DNA of 64,000 nt from Corynebacterium resistens DSM 45100 (GCF_000177535.2 NC_015673.1:682001-746000); one strand, 5' to 3'. Shown: positions 49,495-58,257, counted from the first letter of the stretch. The notes: generated from the sequence alone by a model not told the origin. Translations and numbers: made by a program.

Positions 49495-50667
49495 CTAGCC
49501 TCTTTCAGAGACTTTTTTCAAAGCTTCTGATAACACGATGTCTTTGGCGAAGGAATCATCGATTTCTAACTCGTCAAAGGTGTAATCCTCAATTCCAGCT
49601 CGCCACTGGCGATGGAGTCCTCGGAAATGCCGCGTAAACCCTAATTGGTGGTTGGGTACTTCGGTGTCGCTGACTTTGTGTACCAATGCTTGCTGATTAG
49701 AAGTTAGACGGGAAGGTACGTATGTGTATTTGAAAGATCCGACCTTATCGGGATTGTAGAACCGATAATCCGAGTGCCTTCTAACCCTAGAAGAGGTCAA
49801 CGTGTCCAGTGGTGCGGGTTCTATATCCCGCATCCGGTAGTAGAACACGCCGTCATTAGATTGATGGGCATGATGCCAGCAAGGGCTTCCGTCTTCAGTT
49901 AAAGGAATCTCATCCACGTCGCATGGAGTAACAGAGTTGGCTCGGCTTAGAAAGCGCCATCGCGCATGTTCCCAAGCAGTGTATTGGCCGAAGTCCGAAT
50001 CCCACAACTGTTTACGATAAGTTGTTGGGCCGTATGGATGGGGCCAGTCGACAACGTAAGCCACTTCTACACCGGGAACATTAGCGATAGCCTGGAGCAA
50101 CTCGCTCTTCGAATACAGTTCGGACCGATTATCGTAGATCACGACCGCGTCAATTTCGTTGGCGACTACGTTGATAGTGACCCAGTCCACAATATTCTCA
50201 AGGGAGTTATCCCGATTCATTGTGAGAAGGACGTTTCTTCCCGCAAAGACTTGGTGGTGATTCTTACCAACTTTGCATTGTAACTCGAGGGTATTGCATT
50301 TAAGAGTAAGAATTTCGGCCGTTGTTATTGAATTTCCCGACGAAGGCAAATTGAAAGTCGTTCGGGAAGTCCGGTCTAGTTCATCGAATTGTACTGCCTC
50401 GTGCTCAATGTGGGTTGCTCCATTCACGAAAAACTGGCTGTCATCTAGGAGATTCCTGAGGTTCAGATATGGTGGCCCTACCGCGATGACTGAACCTTCA
50501 TAGGAAAAAACATCGGAAAAAATTCCGTGGAAATCAAAGCGTTCTAGATAATTGGGCTGCTGATCTTCTGCGGGGCGAGGTGGTTTTCTAATGAAATCGG
50601 TATTGACTGGGAGATAAATAGAGTTTGTTTCGATGATTGAACCGATGGTTTCGGGCACGTTACGCAA
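49495..50667 (-). CDS. Glycosyltransferase-like protein, GT-A fold (GT92/glyco_tranf_2_4 type)
   Basis: 390 residues, minus strand, convergent to the main operon. The core has ENIVDWVTINVVANEIDAVV followed by IYDNRS, the family pattern in which a short loop after the second strand reads YDN-S. A putative metal-binding DVDEIPL comes next (VTPCDVDEIPLTEDGSP), then FYYRMRDIEPAP and a late HFRGLHRQW. Family members transfer sugars to glycans or proteins; here it would add a side residue to the same polysaccharide. About 290 bp without a clear gene separate it from the operon end. The ATG at 50667 lies in an AT-rich stretch. Confidence 0.7.
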   Translation of the reverse strand: MRNVPETIGSIIETNSIYLPVNTDFIRKPPRPAEDQQPNYLERFDFHGIFSDVFSYEGSVIAVGPPYLNLRNLLDDSQFFVNGATHIEHEAVQFDELDRTSRTTFNLPSSGNSITTAEILTLKCNTLELQCKVGKNHHQVFAGRNVLLTMNRDNSLENIVDWVTINVVANEIDAVVIYDNRSELYSKSELLQAIANVPGVEVAYVVDWPHPYGPTTYRKQLWDSDFGQYTAWEHARWRFLSRANSVTPCDVDEIPLTEDGSPCWHHAHQSNDGVFYYRMRDIEPAPLDTLTSSRVRRHSDYRFYNPDKVGSFKYTYVPSRLTSNQQALVHKVSDTEVPNHQLGFTRHFRGLHRQWRAGIEDYTFDELEIDDSFAKDIVLSEALKKVSERG

Positions 50668-50900
50668 CCTCCGATGATTAGCGAGCTAAACCTTCGTTCT
50701 AGCCCGGGCAACTGAGATCTATTTGAGCAGGGATGCAGGTGAATACCGCATTCCTATTGGAGTATAAACGAGGAAGGATTTTTAGATCGTTCCAAGGCAT
50801 CAGTCATGTCGTGAAGAAAGCTGACAGTGGTGCTTCGACGGACTTCAGGCGCCCTACTAACGCAGTGGCGTCAACGGCAATGGCCCCACCCAAACACAAA

Positions 50901-50937
50901 CGCCGCAGAGCTAGAACAGTGTTCTAACCCTGCGGCG
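50901..50937 (+). terminator. Strong two-part hairpin
   Basis: CGCCGCAG and CTGCGGCG (outer) and TAGAAC/GTTCTA (inner, loop AGT) form a long stem. No T-tail follows on the plus strand, so it may be an IS end structure rather than a terminator. Confidence 0.4.
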
Positions 50938-50942
50938 CAAAG

Positions 50943-50990
50943 TGTCAACCATGTCGCGACTGATGATGTCAACTATGTCCCGACTGATCA
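50943..50990 (+). repeat. Two 24-bp direct repeats next to tRNA-Gly
   Basis: Units 50943-50966 and 50967-50990 begin TGTCAACCATGTCGCGACTG and TGTCAACTATGTCCCGACTG and differ at three positions. Similar TGTCAAC-ATGTC-CGAC sequences are typical of IS481-family ends, from memory. Confidence 0.6.
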
Positions 50991-50992
50991 CA

Positions 50993-51066
50993 TGGAGCCG
51001 ATGACGGGAATCGAACCCGCGCCGCCTGCTTGGGAAGCAGGAGTTCTACCATTGAACTACATCGGC
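50993..51066 (-). tRNA. tRNA-Gly (anticodon CCC)
   Basis: On the minus strand GCCGATG pairs with CATCGGC as acceptor stem. The D-loop AGTTCAATGGTAGAACT, anticodon arm CCTGC-TTCCCAA-GCAGG, T-arm with GGTTCGATTCC and encoded CCA end (TCCA) are all present. The loop TTCCCAA places CCC at 34-36. Confidence 0.93.
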
Positions 51067-51351
51067 AAACGCTTCTGAAGTGGTCATTCGCCGATTTGTG
51101 TGCAATTTCAGCGAATGGTGCATCGCGCTAGTTGGCGGGGTGCATGTCGTTCGAAGCGTGTGATGAGAACCTTAGCACTACACCCACTTTTACCGATTCA
51201 TTGGGCACGGGGTTTGAGGTGAAGGGTGGTGCCGGTAGGCGTCGGAACAGGACAGAGTGCAGGGGCGAAAAGGGGAGAAGGGTGAGTTAGAAAGTCGGGA
51301 TATCGATACTTTGTGGCCAGCCCCTTGCACAATACGGATAGAGTAGAGGCC

Positions 51352-51918
51352 GTGTTACTTTCAGATCGTGATATCCGTGCCGCCCTTAACGATGGCGAGC
51401 TAGCCATCGAGCCCCACGACGATGCGATGGTCCAGCCATCCAGTATCGATGTCCGCCTCGATGGGCTGTTCCGTGTATTCAACAATTCCAAGTACACGCA
51501 CATTGATCCCAAGTTGCCCCAAGAGGAGCTCACCACGCTCGTTGAGGTTCCCGATGATGAGGCCTTTATTCTGCACCCGGGGGAGTTCGTGCTGGGAGCA
51601 ACTCTGGAGAAGTTCACGATCCCTTCGAACTTGGCGGGGCGCCTGGAAGGTAAGAGCTCACTGGGGCGTTTGGGTCTGCTGACCCACTCCACGGCGGGGT
51701 TCATCGATCCCGGCTTCAATGGCCACATCACGTTGGAGCTTTCCAATACCGCCAACCTGCCGATCGCATTGTACCCAGGCATGAAGGTGGGGCAGCTCGC
51801 GCTATTCCGCATGACCAGTCCTGCGGAGTCCCCTTACGGCAGTGGCAGCTTAGGTAGCAAGTACCAAGGGCAGCGTGGGCCCACGCCATCGAAGGCTTAC
51901 TTGAACTTCCGGGACTAG
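51352..51918 (+). CDS. dcd: dCTP deaminase
   Basis: 188 residues from the GTG at 51352 ([20 protein letters not shown]), which is the usual length and start for Dcd; an in-frame ATG at 51313 adds 13 residues. Motifs: [35 protein letters not shown] with the catalytic glutamate region, [15 protein letters not shown], and a C-terminal lid [20 protein letters not shown]. It deaminates dCTP; actinobacterial members often also hydrolyse the product to dUMP. It is a core gene between tRNA-Gly and ugd, and marks the return to the high-GC backbone. Confidence 0.93.
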   Translation: MLLSDRDIRAALNDGELAIEPHDDAMVQPSSIDVRLDGLFRVFNNSKYTHIDPKLPQEELTTLVEVPDDEAFILHPGEFVLGATLEKFTIPSNLAGRLEGKSSLGRLGLLTHSTAGFIDPGFNGHITLELSNTANLPIALYPGMKVGQLALFRMTSPAESPYGSGSLGSKYQGQRGPTPSKAYLNFRD

Positions 51919-52018
51919 TGGGGCGGATTCGGTAGTCCCTGCGAAAAGCAAGGGGGCTAGCGAAGAAATAACCCTTATTTCATCTTTGGTTCACTTTCTG
52001 TCGGTAAACTGTTACCTC

Positions 52019-53380
52019 ATGCGTATGACAGTGTTTGGTACCGGTTACCTGGGAGCTACCCACGCAGCCTGCATGGCTGAACTAGGCCATGAAGTGCTTG
52101 GTGTGGACGTCGATGAATCCAAGATTGAAGCCCTGTCTGAGGGGCGAGTTCCATTCTTCGAGCCCGGACTACCTGAGTTGCTGAAGAAGAATGTGGACAA
52201 CGGACGACTGTCATTTACCACTGATTACAAAAAGGCTGCTGAGTTTGCGGATGTGCACTTCATCGGAGTGGGCACACCGCAGCGTAAAGGGTCCTATGCT
52301 GCGGATACTCGTTATGTAGAAGCCGTAATCAGTGAGCTCGTTCCGTTGCTGGAAGGCGAGCACCTCATCCTCGGTAAGTCCACCGTCCCCGTGGGAACCG
52401 CTGTCCGGTTGCAGGCGATGGCGGATGAGCTGGGGGCGTCGAACAAGAAGGCCCAAGTTGAGGTGGCGTGGAACCCTGAGTTCTTGCGTGAAGGCTACGC
52501 TGTGAAGGACACGCTGACTCCCGATCGCATTGTGCTGGGTGTACGTGAGGGTGAGAGCCGAGCCGAAGAGGTTTCACGAGAGATTTACTCTAAGCCGATC
52601 GAGAGTGGCTCGCCATTTTTGGTCATGGATCTGCCGACATCTGAGCTGGTGAAGGTGAGTGCGAATGCCTTCTTGGCGACGAAAATTTCCTTCATTAATG
52701 CGGTGAGCGAGGTGTGCGAGGCCACCGGTGCGGACGTCATGGCATTGGCGGATGCGATCGGCATGGATGATCGAATTGGCCGGAAGTTCCTAGGTGCCGG
52801 CCTAGGTTTCGGCGGAGGCTGCTTGCCGAAGGACATCCGTGCGTTTATGGCTCGCGCTGGCGAGCTAGGAGCAGACCAGGCACTGACGTTCCTGCGTGAG
52901 GTCGATGCGATCAACATGCGCCGACGTGAGAAGACGGTTACCATGGCGCGTCAGGTGCTGGGTGGCTCGTTGATTGGGCGAAATGTGACGGTGCTGGGTG
53001 CAGCGTTCAAGCCGAACAGTGACGACGTGCGTGACTCACCGGCACTGAGCGTGGCTGGTGCCCTGAACCTGGCGGGAGCGAACGTCACTGTATATGACCC
53101 AGAAGGCATGAAGAATGCTGAAAAGGTCTTCCCGACCTTGGGGTACGCCGAGAACGTAGAGCAGGCGCTGGAGGATACCGAGCTGGTGATCCTAGCAACC
53201 GAATGGAAGCAGTTCCAAGAGCTTGACCCGGTGGCGACCAAGCAACTAGTGGCGGGAGTACCACCAAAGGACGATCCGGAGGCTGCGCCGCAGCCGGTGA
53301 TGATCGACGGGCGTAACTGCTTGCCGCGCGAGCAGTGGGAGGCCGCGGGCTGGCGGATGTTGGCGCTGGGGCGGGGCTAG
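52019..53380 (+). CDS. ugd: UDP-glucose 6-dehydrogenase
   Basis: 453 residues from the ATG at 52019 (MRMTVFGTGYLGATHAACMA). NAD-binding start, VGTPQRKGSYAADTRYVEAV, EVAWNPEFLREGYAVKDTLT and the catalytic cysteine in GLGFGGGCLPKDIRAFMARA define the family. It oxidises UDP-glucose to UDP-glucuronate. The product may feed the neighbouring polysaccharide cluster or another envelope glycan. A TAAACT -10-like element lies just upstream, so the transcript may have a very short leader. Its stop overlaps the convergent fic gene by 4 bp. A second, WecC-type dehydrogenase sits at 40.7 kb. Confidence 0.93.
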   Translation: MRMTVFGTGYLGATHAACMAELGHEVLGVDVDESKIEALSEGRVPFFEPGLPELLKKNVDNGRLSFTTDYKKAAEFADVHFIGVGTPQRKGSYAADTRYVEAVISELVPLLEGEHLILGKSTVPVGTAVRLQAMADELGASNKKAQVEVAWNPEFLREGYAVKDTLTPDRIVLGVREGESRAEEVSREIYSKPIESGSPFLVMDLPTSELVKVSANAFLATKISFINAVSEVCEATGADVMALADAIGMDDRIGRKFLGAGLGFGGGCLPKDIRAFMARAGELGADQALTFLREVDAINMRRREKTVTMARQVLGGSLIGRNVTVLGAAFKPNSDDVRDSPALSVAGALNLAGANVTVYDPEGMKNAEKVFPTLGYAENVEQALEDTELVILATEWKQFQELDPVATKQLVAGVPPKDDPEAAPQPVMIDGRNCLPREQWEAAGWRMLALGRG

Positions 53381-54612
53381 TCCTGCTGATCCGGTTCCAA
53401 GAACTTACGGGCTACGGGTGCTAAAGCGTAGGTGAGTGGCCTCTTGGAAACCGGTATTAGAAGTTGCTTCTTCACCAATAGTTCCGCCTCCTTGCGCAAG
53501 GTGTTCCACGAGTAGGGCGATACGGAGACTATCTCGCTCAGAGTGAGAGTTTCTTCACTCCCGAACAGGGTCACCTGAGCGAGTGAGTAGAGAATCCCGT
53601 GGGAGTAATTGCTGAGCTTTTCGTTGCTTAGTCTTCTGTGCACTGATTCTAGGAGAGATCGTTTCTCCAGCAGGGAAGTAAGGATATCCAGCTGAGCCTC
53701 ATGAAGAATCTCCAGCATATCTTCGAGGAAAAAAGTTCCCTCGCCTCTGTTTAAAGGCTCCTCTGTTTTTTGGAAGGCGGAATAATAACGTTTGCGCTGG
53801 AATGAAAACTGATGGGATAGCGACAGGGCAGACGGATGGGAGAGAACATCTGAAAGGCGCAGAGCTAGAAGGAATCGCCCCAGACGACCATTGCCATCAT
53901 AAAAAGGGTGAGTGTACTCAAACATGAAGTGCCCCATTAGTGCGTTGACCAACGCGTGTTCTTTACCGAGCTGAGAGTCTAGAAATGCTTCCATGCGCGT
54001 GTTGATCGACGCTTCATCCCGCGGTGCGGTGTGGATAGTTTTCAGTCCATCGACGACGGATACCGTTTGTGCTCGAAAGTGAGTTCCGTCGGGTTTGTCT
54101 TCCGGCGAGATTTCATCCCTAAGTAAGTCGTCGTATAGTGAGCGAACTTCACTTAGAGACTTTGGAAACTCGATTCGTGAACCACTGCGCGTGGCCAGCC
54201 GTTTGTAGAGCTGCGCCATTTCCTGGAATCTCTTGGTGCGGTCTGAATTACCACTTGCCAAGGCTTCGGTAATCTCTTGCCTCGTTGAACGAATGCCCTC
54301 AATATCGTTGGTTGCTAGGATTTCCTCGATGAGCAGGCCTGTCAGGTAATGGCTCTGAGCGAGGGGAGGAACTGAAACCCAAAGCCGCTCCAGTTTCATC
54401 TCCTGCTGCCAGATTTCCTCCATTGTTGACACTATTGAAGTGGTGAGGGTTGCGAACAGTTGCCATTTGCCGATGTGGAAGTTCCACGTGAGGGTTGAGC
54501 TGCTGGTGGATCTCACCCTGTATTCTTCATTCGCGACTGTTTCGGAGTGCATATGGAAGATCGTCTTCAGGGGGTAGTGCTGATCAGCCACGACGGTCTC
54601 TCTAACTTGCAA
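53377..54612 (-). CDS. Fic-family protein (probable AMPylase) with inhibitory motif and C-terminal winged helix
   Basis: 411 residues with a TTG start at 54612; the ATG at 54552 is an alternative, and neither has a strong ribosome site. The Fic core is complete: HPFYDGNGRLGRFLLAL, with the catalytic histidine and Gly/Arg loop, near residue 235. Upstream, ILATNDIEGIRSTRQEI contains the (S/T)xxxE(G/N) inhibitory motif, here TNDIEG, placing it with class II self-inhibited Fic proteins. The last ~60 residues (LTLSEIVSVSPYSWNTLRKE) look like a winged helix, which may bind the large palindromes just upstream for autoregulation. It should transfer AMP or a similar group to a protein target; the target is unknown. 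Confidence 0.88.
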   Translation of the reverse strand: MQVRETVVADQHYPLKTIFHMHSETVANEEYRVRSTSSSTLTWNFHIGKWQLFATLTTSIVSTMEEIWQQEMKLERLWVSVPPLAQSHYLTGLLIEEILATNDIEGIRSTRQEITEALASGNSDRTKRFQEMAQLYKRLATRSGSRIEFPKSLSEVRSLYDDLLRDEISPEDKPDGTHFRAQTVSVVDGLKTIHTAPRDEASINTRMEAFLDSQLGKEHALVNALMGHFMFEYTHPFYDGNGRLGRFLLALRLSDVLSHPSALSLSHQFSFQRKRYYSAFQKTEEPLNRGEGTFFLEDMLEILHEAQLDILTSLLEKRSLLESVHRRLSNEKLSNYSHGILYSLAQVTLFGSEETLTLSEIVSVSPYSWNTLRKEAELLVKKQLLIPVSKRPLTYALAPVARKFLEPDQQD

Positions 54613-54629
54613 GATTGGGGATTTTGAGA

Positions 54630-54657
54630 ATTATCGTACCTCTGGCGGCCTTCTTAA
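54630..54657 (-). promoter_or_regulatory. Probable fic promoter overlapping the operator
   Basis: On the minus strand TTAAGA (54652-54657), a 16-bp spacer and GATAAT (54630-54635). The -35 box shares bases with the palindrome at 54653-54685, so a bound repressor would block it. Confidence 0.4.
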
Positions 54658-54685
54658 TTGCAAAATCGCCGATTTTGCAATTAAG
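54653..54685. promoter_or_regulatory. Perfect 33-bp palindrome upstream of fic (operator 1)
   Basis: CTTAATTGCAAAATCG (54653-54668) and CGATTTTGCAATTAAG (54670-54685) are perfect inverted arms around one C. It is too long and AT-rich for chance and sits on the fic promoter. Confidence 0.75.
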
Positions 54686-54702
54686 GGCGCCTGGTAGCCA
54701 GC

Positions 54703-54736
54703 CTCAATCGACAAAAACGCCGATCTTGCAATCAAG
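54703..54736. promoter_or_regulatory. Second, degenerate palindrome upstream of fic (operator 2)
   Basis: CGATCTTGCAATCAAG (54721-54736) matches 14 of 16 bases of the operator 1 right arm. The left half (ATCGACAAAAACGC) is a weaker copy. It lies about 50 bp from operator 1. Confidence 0.55.
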
Positions 54737-54883
54737 CAGCAGCCGGCGGGTGGATAAAGTTAATATCGAGATGTAAAGAGAATAGGAATCATTAGTGCAC
54801 AGCACCGCCACGCAGCGAATATCGCTGTAGATGAGGTGTGTTTTGTGCTCGGTTCTTAGCCTGTGGCAACCCCAAGGAGAAAC

Positions 54884-55927
54884 ATGAAGGTCTTGATCAC
54901 CGGCGGTGCCGGATTTATCGGCTCCACCATCGCTAGCTGCTGCGTGGATAACGGGATCACGCCAATCATCCTGGATGACTTCAGCAAGGGCCTGCGGACT
55001 TTTGCCGCCCAGCACGATTACTACGAAGGCGATATCGCCGATGCTGCCGTGCTGGATCGCATCTTCGCCGATCACCCCGAGATTGAAGACGTGATCCACT
55101 GCGCCGCCAAGATCGTGGTTCCCGAATCTGTGGCCGAGCCATTGGACTACTACGACAACAACGTTGGCAAGTCCATCATCTTGCTGCGCGAACTCGCCCG
55201 CCACGGCGTGAAGCGCTTCATCCTCAGCTCCACGGCCTCCATGTACGAGCCCGGCGAGGATTACATGGTCGACGAAACCGCCGACACCAACCCGCAAAGC
55301 CCTTACGCGGCCTCTAAGGCGCTGCTGGAGCGCGTGATGCGCGATTTCGCCGCTACCGGCCAAATGCAGTGCCTCGCCTTGCGCTACTTCAACCCCATCG
55401 GCGCGGACCCGAAGATGCGCACCGGCCTGCAGGATCCACACCCCACCCACGTACTGGGCAAGATGATCGAAGCTCACACCACCGGCGGCACCTTCACCGT
55501 CACGGGCGTGGACTGGCCCACCCGCGATGGCTCCGGCCTGCGGGATTACGTCCACGTGTGGGACTTGGCTCGCGCCCACGTTGCGGCGTTGCAGCGCTTC
55601 GATGGAGTTATGGATGACGCCGCGCGGGAAGCCAAGCAGAACCCCAATGGCACACTCAATGCCAACTACAACATCATCAACCTGGGAACCGGCACTGGAA
55701 CCACCGTCTTCGAGCTGGTCGATGCCTTCGGCGATGCCACGGGCCACCCGTTGAAGTCCCAGACCGCTGAAGCGCGCATGGGCGATGTCGTGGGCTGCGC
55801 AACCCTCACCGATAAGGCCGAGCGTCTTCTGGGCTGGAAGGCCGAGCTGAGCATCGCCGATGGCGTGCGCTCCTCGATGGAATGGGCAGAAAAACTGCCC
55901 GCTATCCTCGAGGCTGATCTTTCTTGA
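54884..55927 (+). CDS. galE: UDP-glucose 4-epimerase
   Basis: 347 residues from the ATG at 54884, preceded by CAAGGAGAAAC. NAD motif LITGGAGFIGSTIAS, the catalytic Ser in SSTASMYEPGED and the Tyr-x3-Lys in SPYAASKALLERVM, then RYFNPIGADP and DGSGLRDYVHVWDLARAHVA are those of GalE. It interconverts UDP-glucose and UDP-galactose; UDP-galactose is needed for arabinogalactan and surface glycans. Its stop overlaps the convergent DUF3800 gene by 26 bp. Its promoter must share the 270-bp gap with the fic operators. Confidence 0.93.
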   Translation: MKVLITGGAGFIGSTIASCCVDNGITPIILDDFSKGLRTFAAQHDYYEGDIADAAVLDRIFADHPEIEDVIHCAAKIVVPESVAEPLDYYDNNVGKSIILLRELARHGVKRFILSSTASMYEPGEDYMVDETADTNPQSPYAASKALLERVMRDFAATGQMQCLALRYFNPIGADPKMRTGLQDPHPTHVLGKMIEAHTTGGTFTVTGVDWPTRDGSGLRDYVHVWDLARAHVAALQRFDGVMDDAAREAKQNPNGTLNANYNIINLGTGTGTTVFELVDAFGDATGHPLKSQTAEARMGDVVGCATLTDKAERLLGWKAELSIADGVRSSMEWAEKLPAILEADLS

Positions 55928-56855
55928 TCCGTTCCAGTTTAGCGAGAAATTCATCAGATCCTGCGGAAATGAGTCTTTGAACCATAGCTTGGTTCCTTTT
56001 TCTCTTGATGTCTTTGCGGGAACGACGGCGACGATCTTTTTCCTGGAATGGAGTTGCATCGACAAGTTCTTTAGGGAAGCACTTGGAATCCTTTGAGGCA
56101 GCGTTGGTCCAAATGATGGAATTATTTGTCGGCGCTGCTCTACGGAAAAGGTCTCGACCTAAATCCACTGACCATGAGAACTCTCGTTCTTGGGCGAAAT
56201 GATAGTCAGTAAGGCGGGCTAGGAGAGCACAGGTCCAGTCTGCTAGTTGTATTGTGCCGTAGAGGTGACTCTCGGTCTGGAGAGGTATTTCGATAATGCT
56301 ATTGGTGTCTTTATGCTCTCGAGAGTAGATAGTAGCACCGAGAGTGGCGACTGCGCGTTCGCGGTTTCGGGTATCCGTCGCATCCATGATTACCATCAGT
56401 TCCTCTCCGGTTTCGGAAGCGTAACGGCCAAGGCGAGAAATAGCTTGTATTAAACAGTGGTTTTCCCGCTCTTGAGACGTTTCTTTGGTGACGCTCACGG
56501 GGCCAGTGCGTTTCTGTTGACCAAAGAAGAATATCCGACCATCCAAATCGCCTAGTTTTCGAAAAATGCGCGATAGGGATGGGTTTATTTCATTTCCATA
56601 ATTGGAAATATTTTTTGTAGTGAGTAGCTGAGAACCCTTTTTCTCCCACTGATCCGGGGGGATATCGGATTGCTCGATTTCCCATGCGAGGAGTTGCTCT
56701 TTCACATACTTGAAGTGGCTGCCCAGCTTTCGAACGTTCTCTGCCGGAAGAACGTATCCGGCGTATCCGAAGCAAGGGTGGGTGTTGTACTTCTCGTGAT
56801 CGTGGCTGATGAACGGGCCCTGATGGCCGAACTCATCCAAATATGCGATTAACAT
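55902..56855 (-). CDS. DUF3800-domain protein with an IS element next to its start
   Basis: 317 residues from the ATG at 56855. MLIAYLDEFGHQGPFISHDH carries the DUF3800 YLDExG opening. LMVIMDATDTRNRERAVATL and SHLYGTIQLADWTCALLARL continue the RNase H-like pattern expected of the family, with acidic residues at the strand ends. The C terminus is strongly basic (EKDRRRRSRKDIKRKRNQAM). Members are common on mobile elements; activity is not established. The IS1249-type element ends only 10 bp before the ATG, and GAGG directly abuts the ATG without spacing. The promoter, and perhaps some N-terminal codons, may thus be lost. Confidence 0.75.
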   Translation of the reverse strand: MLIAYLDEFGHQGPFISHDHEKYNTHPCFGYAGYVLPAENVRKLGSHFKYVKEQLLAWEIEQSDIPPDQWEKKGSQLLTTKNISNYGNEINPSLSRIFRKLGDLDGRIFFFGQQKRTGPVSVTKETSQERENHCLIQAISRLGRYASETGEELMVIMDATDTRNRERAVATLGATIYSREHKDTNSIIEIPLQTESHLYGTIQLADWTCALLARLTDYHFAQEREFSWSVDLGRDLFRRAAPTNNSIIWTNAASKDSKCFPKELVDATPFQEKDRRRRSRKDIKRKRNQAMVQRLISAGSDEFLAKLERIKKDQPRG

Positions 56856-56865
56856 CCTCAACTTT

Positions 56866-58250
56866 GGGTTAAGCGACAAAATGTGTGTCCGGAATCGTTG
56901 ATTTTCATGCTCTGAACTCCGCGTTTGCGGAAAATATATGCTCCAAAAGCATATATTGGCCCTCTCTTGCGAAAATCCCCGGTGTGGCTGCCATGGTGTG
57001 CTACGGAGCGGTGGTTCGGTTGCCCAATGCCAAAGAACCGACCACGCTGCCATTGTGGCGGCGATATGAAACGAAACGGCACCACCAGCAACGGGACGAC
57101 CCGGTGGCGGTGCAAAATCTGCGGTGCTTCACTGACCAAGCAGCGCAGCGATATCACCAACGCAGCCCTATTTCGTGCGTTCATCCAGCACCTGACCGCC
57201 GGGACCAGTCTTGCGGCGATCGCCGGCAACATGAGCTGCTCGACACGTACGCTGCAGCGCAAATTCGATGCCTTTTGGCTGGTTGACGTGCCTGACCCGA
57301 CCATCGGCCATACAGGCAGGGTCTACGACCAGATCTTCATCGACGGCACCTACACCGCAGGTGGCTGTCTGATCGTGGCGGCAACGCTCGACCACGTCAT
57401 CGCCTGGCACTGGTGCAAACAAGAAACCACACACGACTACAAGCGCCTGCTCGAGCGCATCGAAGCACCGTTGATCGCTGTGATCGACGGTGGCCGAGGA
57501 GCCACAAGCGCAATTAAAACGTGCTGGCCAAACACCAAAATCCAACGCTGCCTCGTGCACGCCCAACGCAGAGTACGCCGCTACACCACCTCACGACCAC
57601 GCACTGATGCTGGCCGCACCATCTACCGACTCGCGCTGAAACTCACCCGCATCACCACCCTGGACGAGGCTGCACAATGGGGTGCACAACTGCAAGAGTT
57701 TCACACGCTCTACAAGGATTGGCTCAACGAAAAGACACAGGTCAAAGACCCGAAAACAGCAAAAGACACACTCGTGTGGACCCATGTCAACGTGCGCAAG
57801 GCCTACAACAGTCTCAACCACCTGTGGCGCAATGACCTGCTGTTTGTCTACCTCAAGCCCCCGAAAGGTGTGCTCGAGCCGCACCGGATCAAATCCACCA
57901 CCAACAGTCTTGAAGGCGGCATCAACGCCCAGCTGAAGCTCCTTGCAAGAACTCATCGCGGCAGACGCGGTGAGCACCAACGCAAAATGCTGGATTGGTG
58001 GCTGTATCTGAAAACGGAACTGCCTGGCGATCCAATAGAAATCGCCAGACAGTCCAACTGGGGCCAGAACCAACTCGCCAAAGTTACAACCCTGACCCGA
58101 AACGAGAACCAAGCCGACTATGAAACAGGACAACCAGCCCTCTACGACAACGGTATCGATACCGAGTACACACACTCAATCGGCATCCAAAAAGGCCACA
58201 TCTAACCCCGCGACACGCCGATAGCAGACACACATTTTGTCGCTTAACCC
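56866..58250 (+). mobile_element. IS1249-type insertion sequence (IS256 group), 1,385 bp
   Basis: 24-bp perfect terminal inverted repeats begin GGGTTAAGCGACAAAATGTG (56866-56889) and recur inverted at 58227-58250. One transposase gene lies inside. The 8 bp on the two sides (TCAACTTT, TAAAGAGG) do not match, so no target duplication is visible. The IS30 copy 2 begins 7 bp beyond its right end. Confidence 0.88.
57027..58205 (+). CDS. IS1249-type transposase
   Basis: 392 residues from the ATG at 57027 (MPKNRPRCHCGGDMKRNGTT); an upstream in-frame ATG at 56925 is less likely. An N-terminal zinc-ribbon (CHCGG...CKICG) is followed by a small helix-turn-helix. The catalytic core shows YDQIFIDGTYTAGGCLIVAA, LIAVIDGGRGATSAIKTCWP with the two aspartates, CLVHAQRRVRRYT, and the late glutamate in STTNSLEGGINAQLKLLART. 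This pattern is that of IS256-group enzymes of the IS1249 branch known from corynebacteria. The gene looks intact. Confidence 0.88.
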   Translation: MPKNRPRCHCGGDMKRNGTTSNGTTRWRCKICGASLTKQRSDITNAALFRAFIQHLTAGTSLAAIAGNMSCSTRTLQRKFDAFWLVDVPDPTIGHTGRVYDQIFIDGTYTAGGCLIVAATLDHVIAWHWCKQETTHDYKRLLERIEAPLIAVIDGGRGATSAIKTCWPNTKIQRCLVHAQRRVRRYTTSRPRTDAGRTIYRLALKLTRITTLDEAAQWGAQLQEFHTLYKDWLNEKTQVKDPKTAKDTLVWTHVNVRKAYNSLNHLWRNDLLFVYLKPPKGVLEPHRIKSTTNSLEGGINAQLKLLARTHRGRRGEHQRKMLDWWLYLKTELPGDPIEIARQSNWGQNQLAKVTTLTRNENQADYETGQPALYDNGIDTEYTHSIGIQKGHI

Positions 58251-58257
58251 TAAAGAG

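Larger units (their letters stand above)
50668..50992. other. Intergenic region with mobile-element debris, left of tRNA-Gly
   Basis: No intact gene. A short open frame ends KHKRRRARTVF at 50927 right before a strong hairpin (50901-50937) and two 24-bp direct repeats. The arrangement resembles the 3' end of an IS481-type element, but too little remains to be sure. Confidence 0.4.

Noticed and set aside
50869..50890. GTGGCGTCAACGG as another copy of the dispersed motif
   Set aside because: It lacks the T-run (A-run on this strand) at the proper distance, so it was not counted.
54704..56065. 453-codon minus-strand frame opposite galE
   Set aside because: It is a shadow of the GC-rich galE gene. 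Its translation has no family features, and galE is secure on the plus strand.
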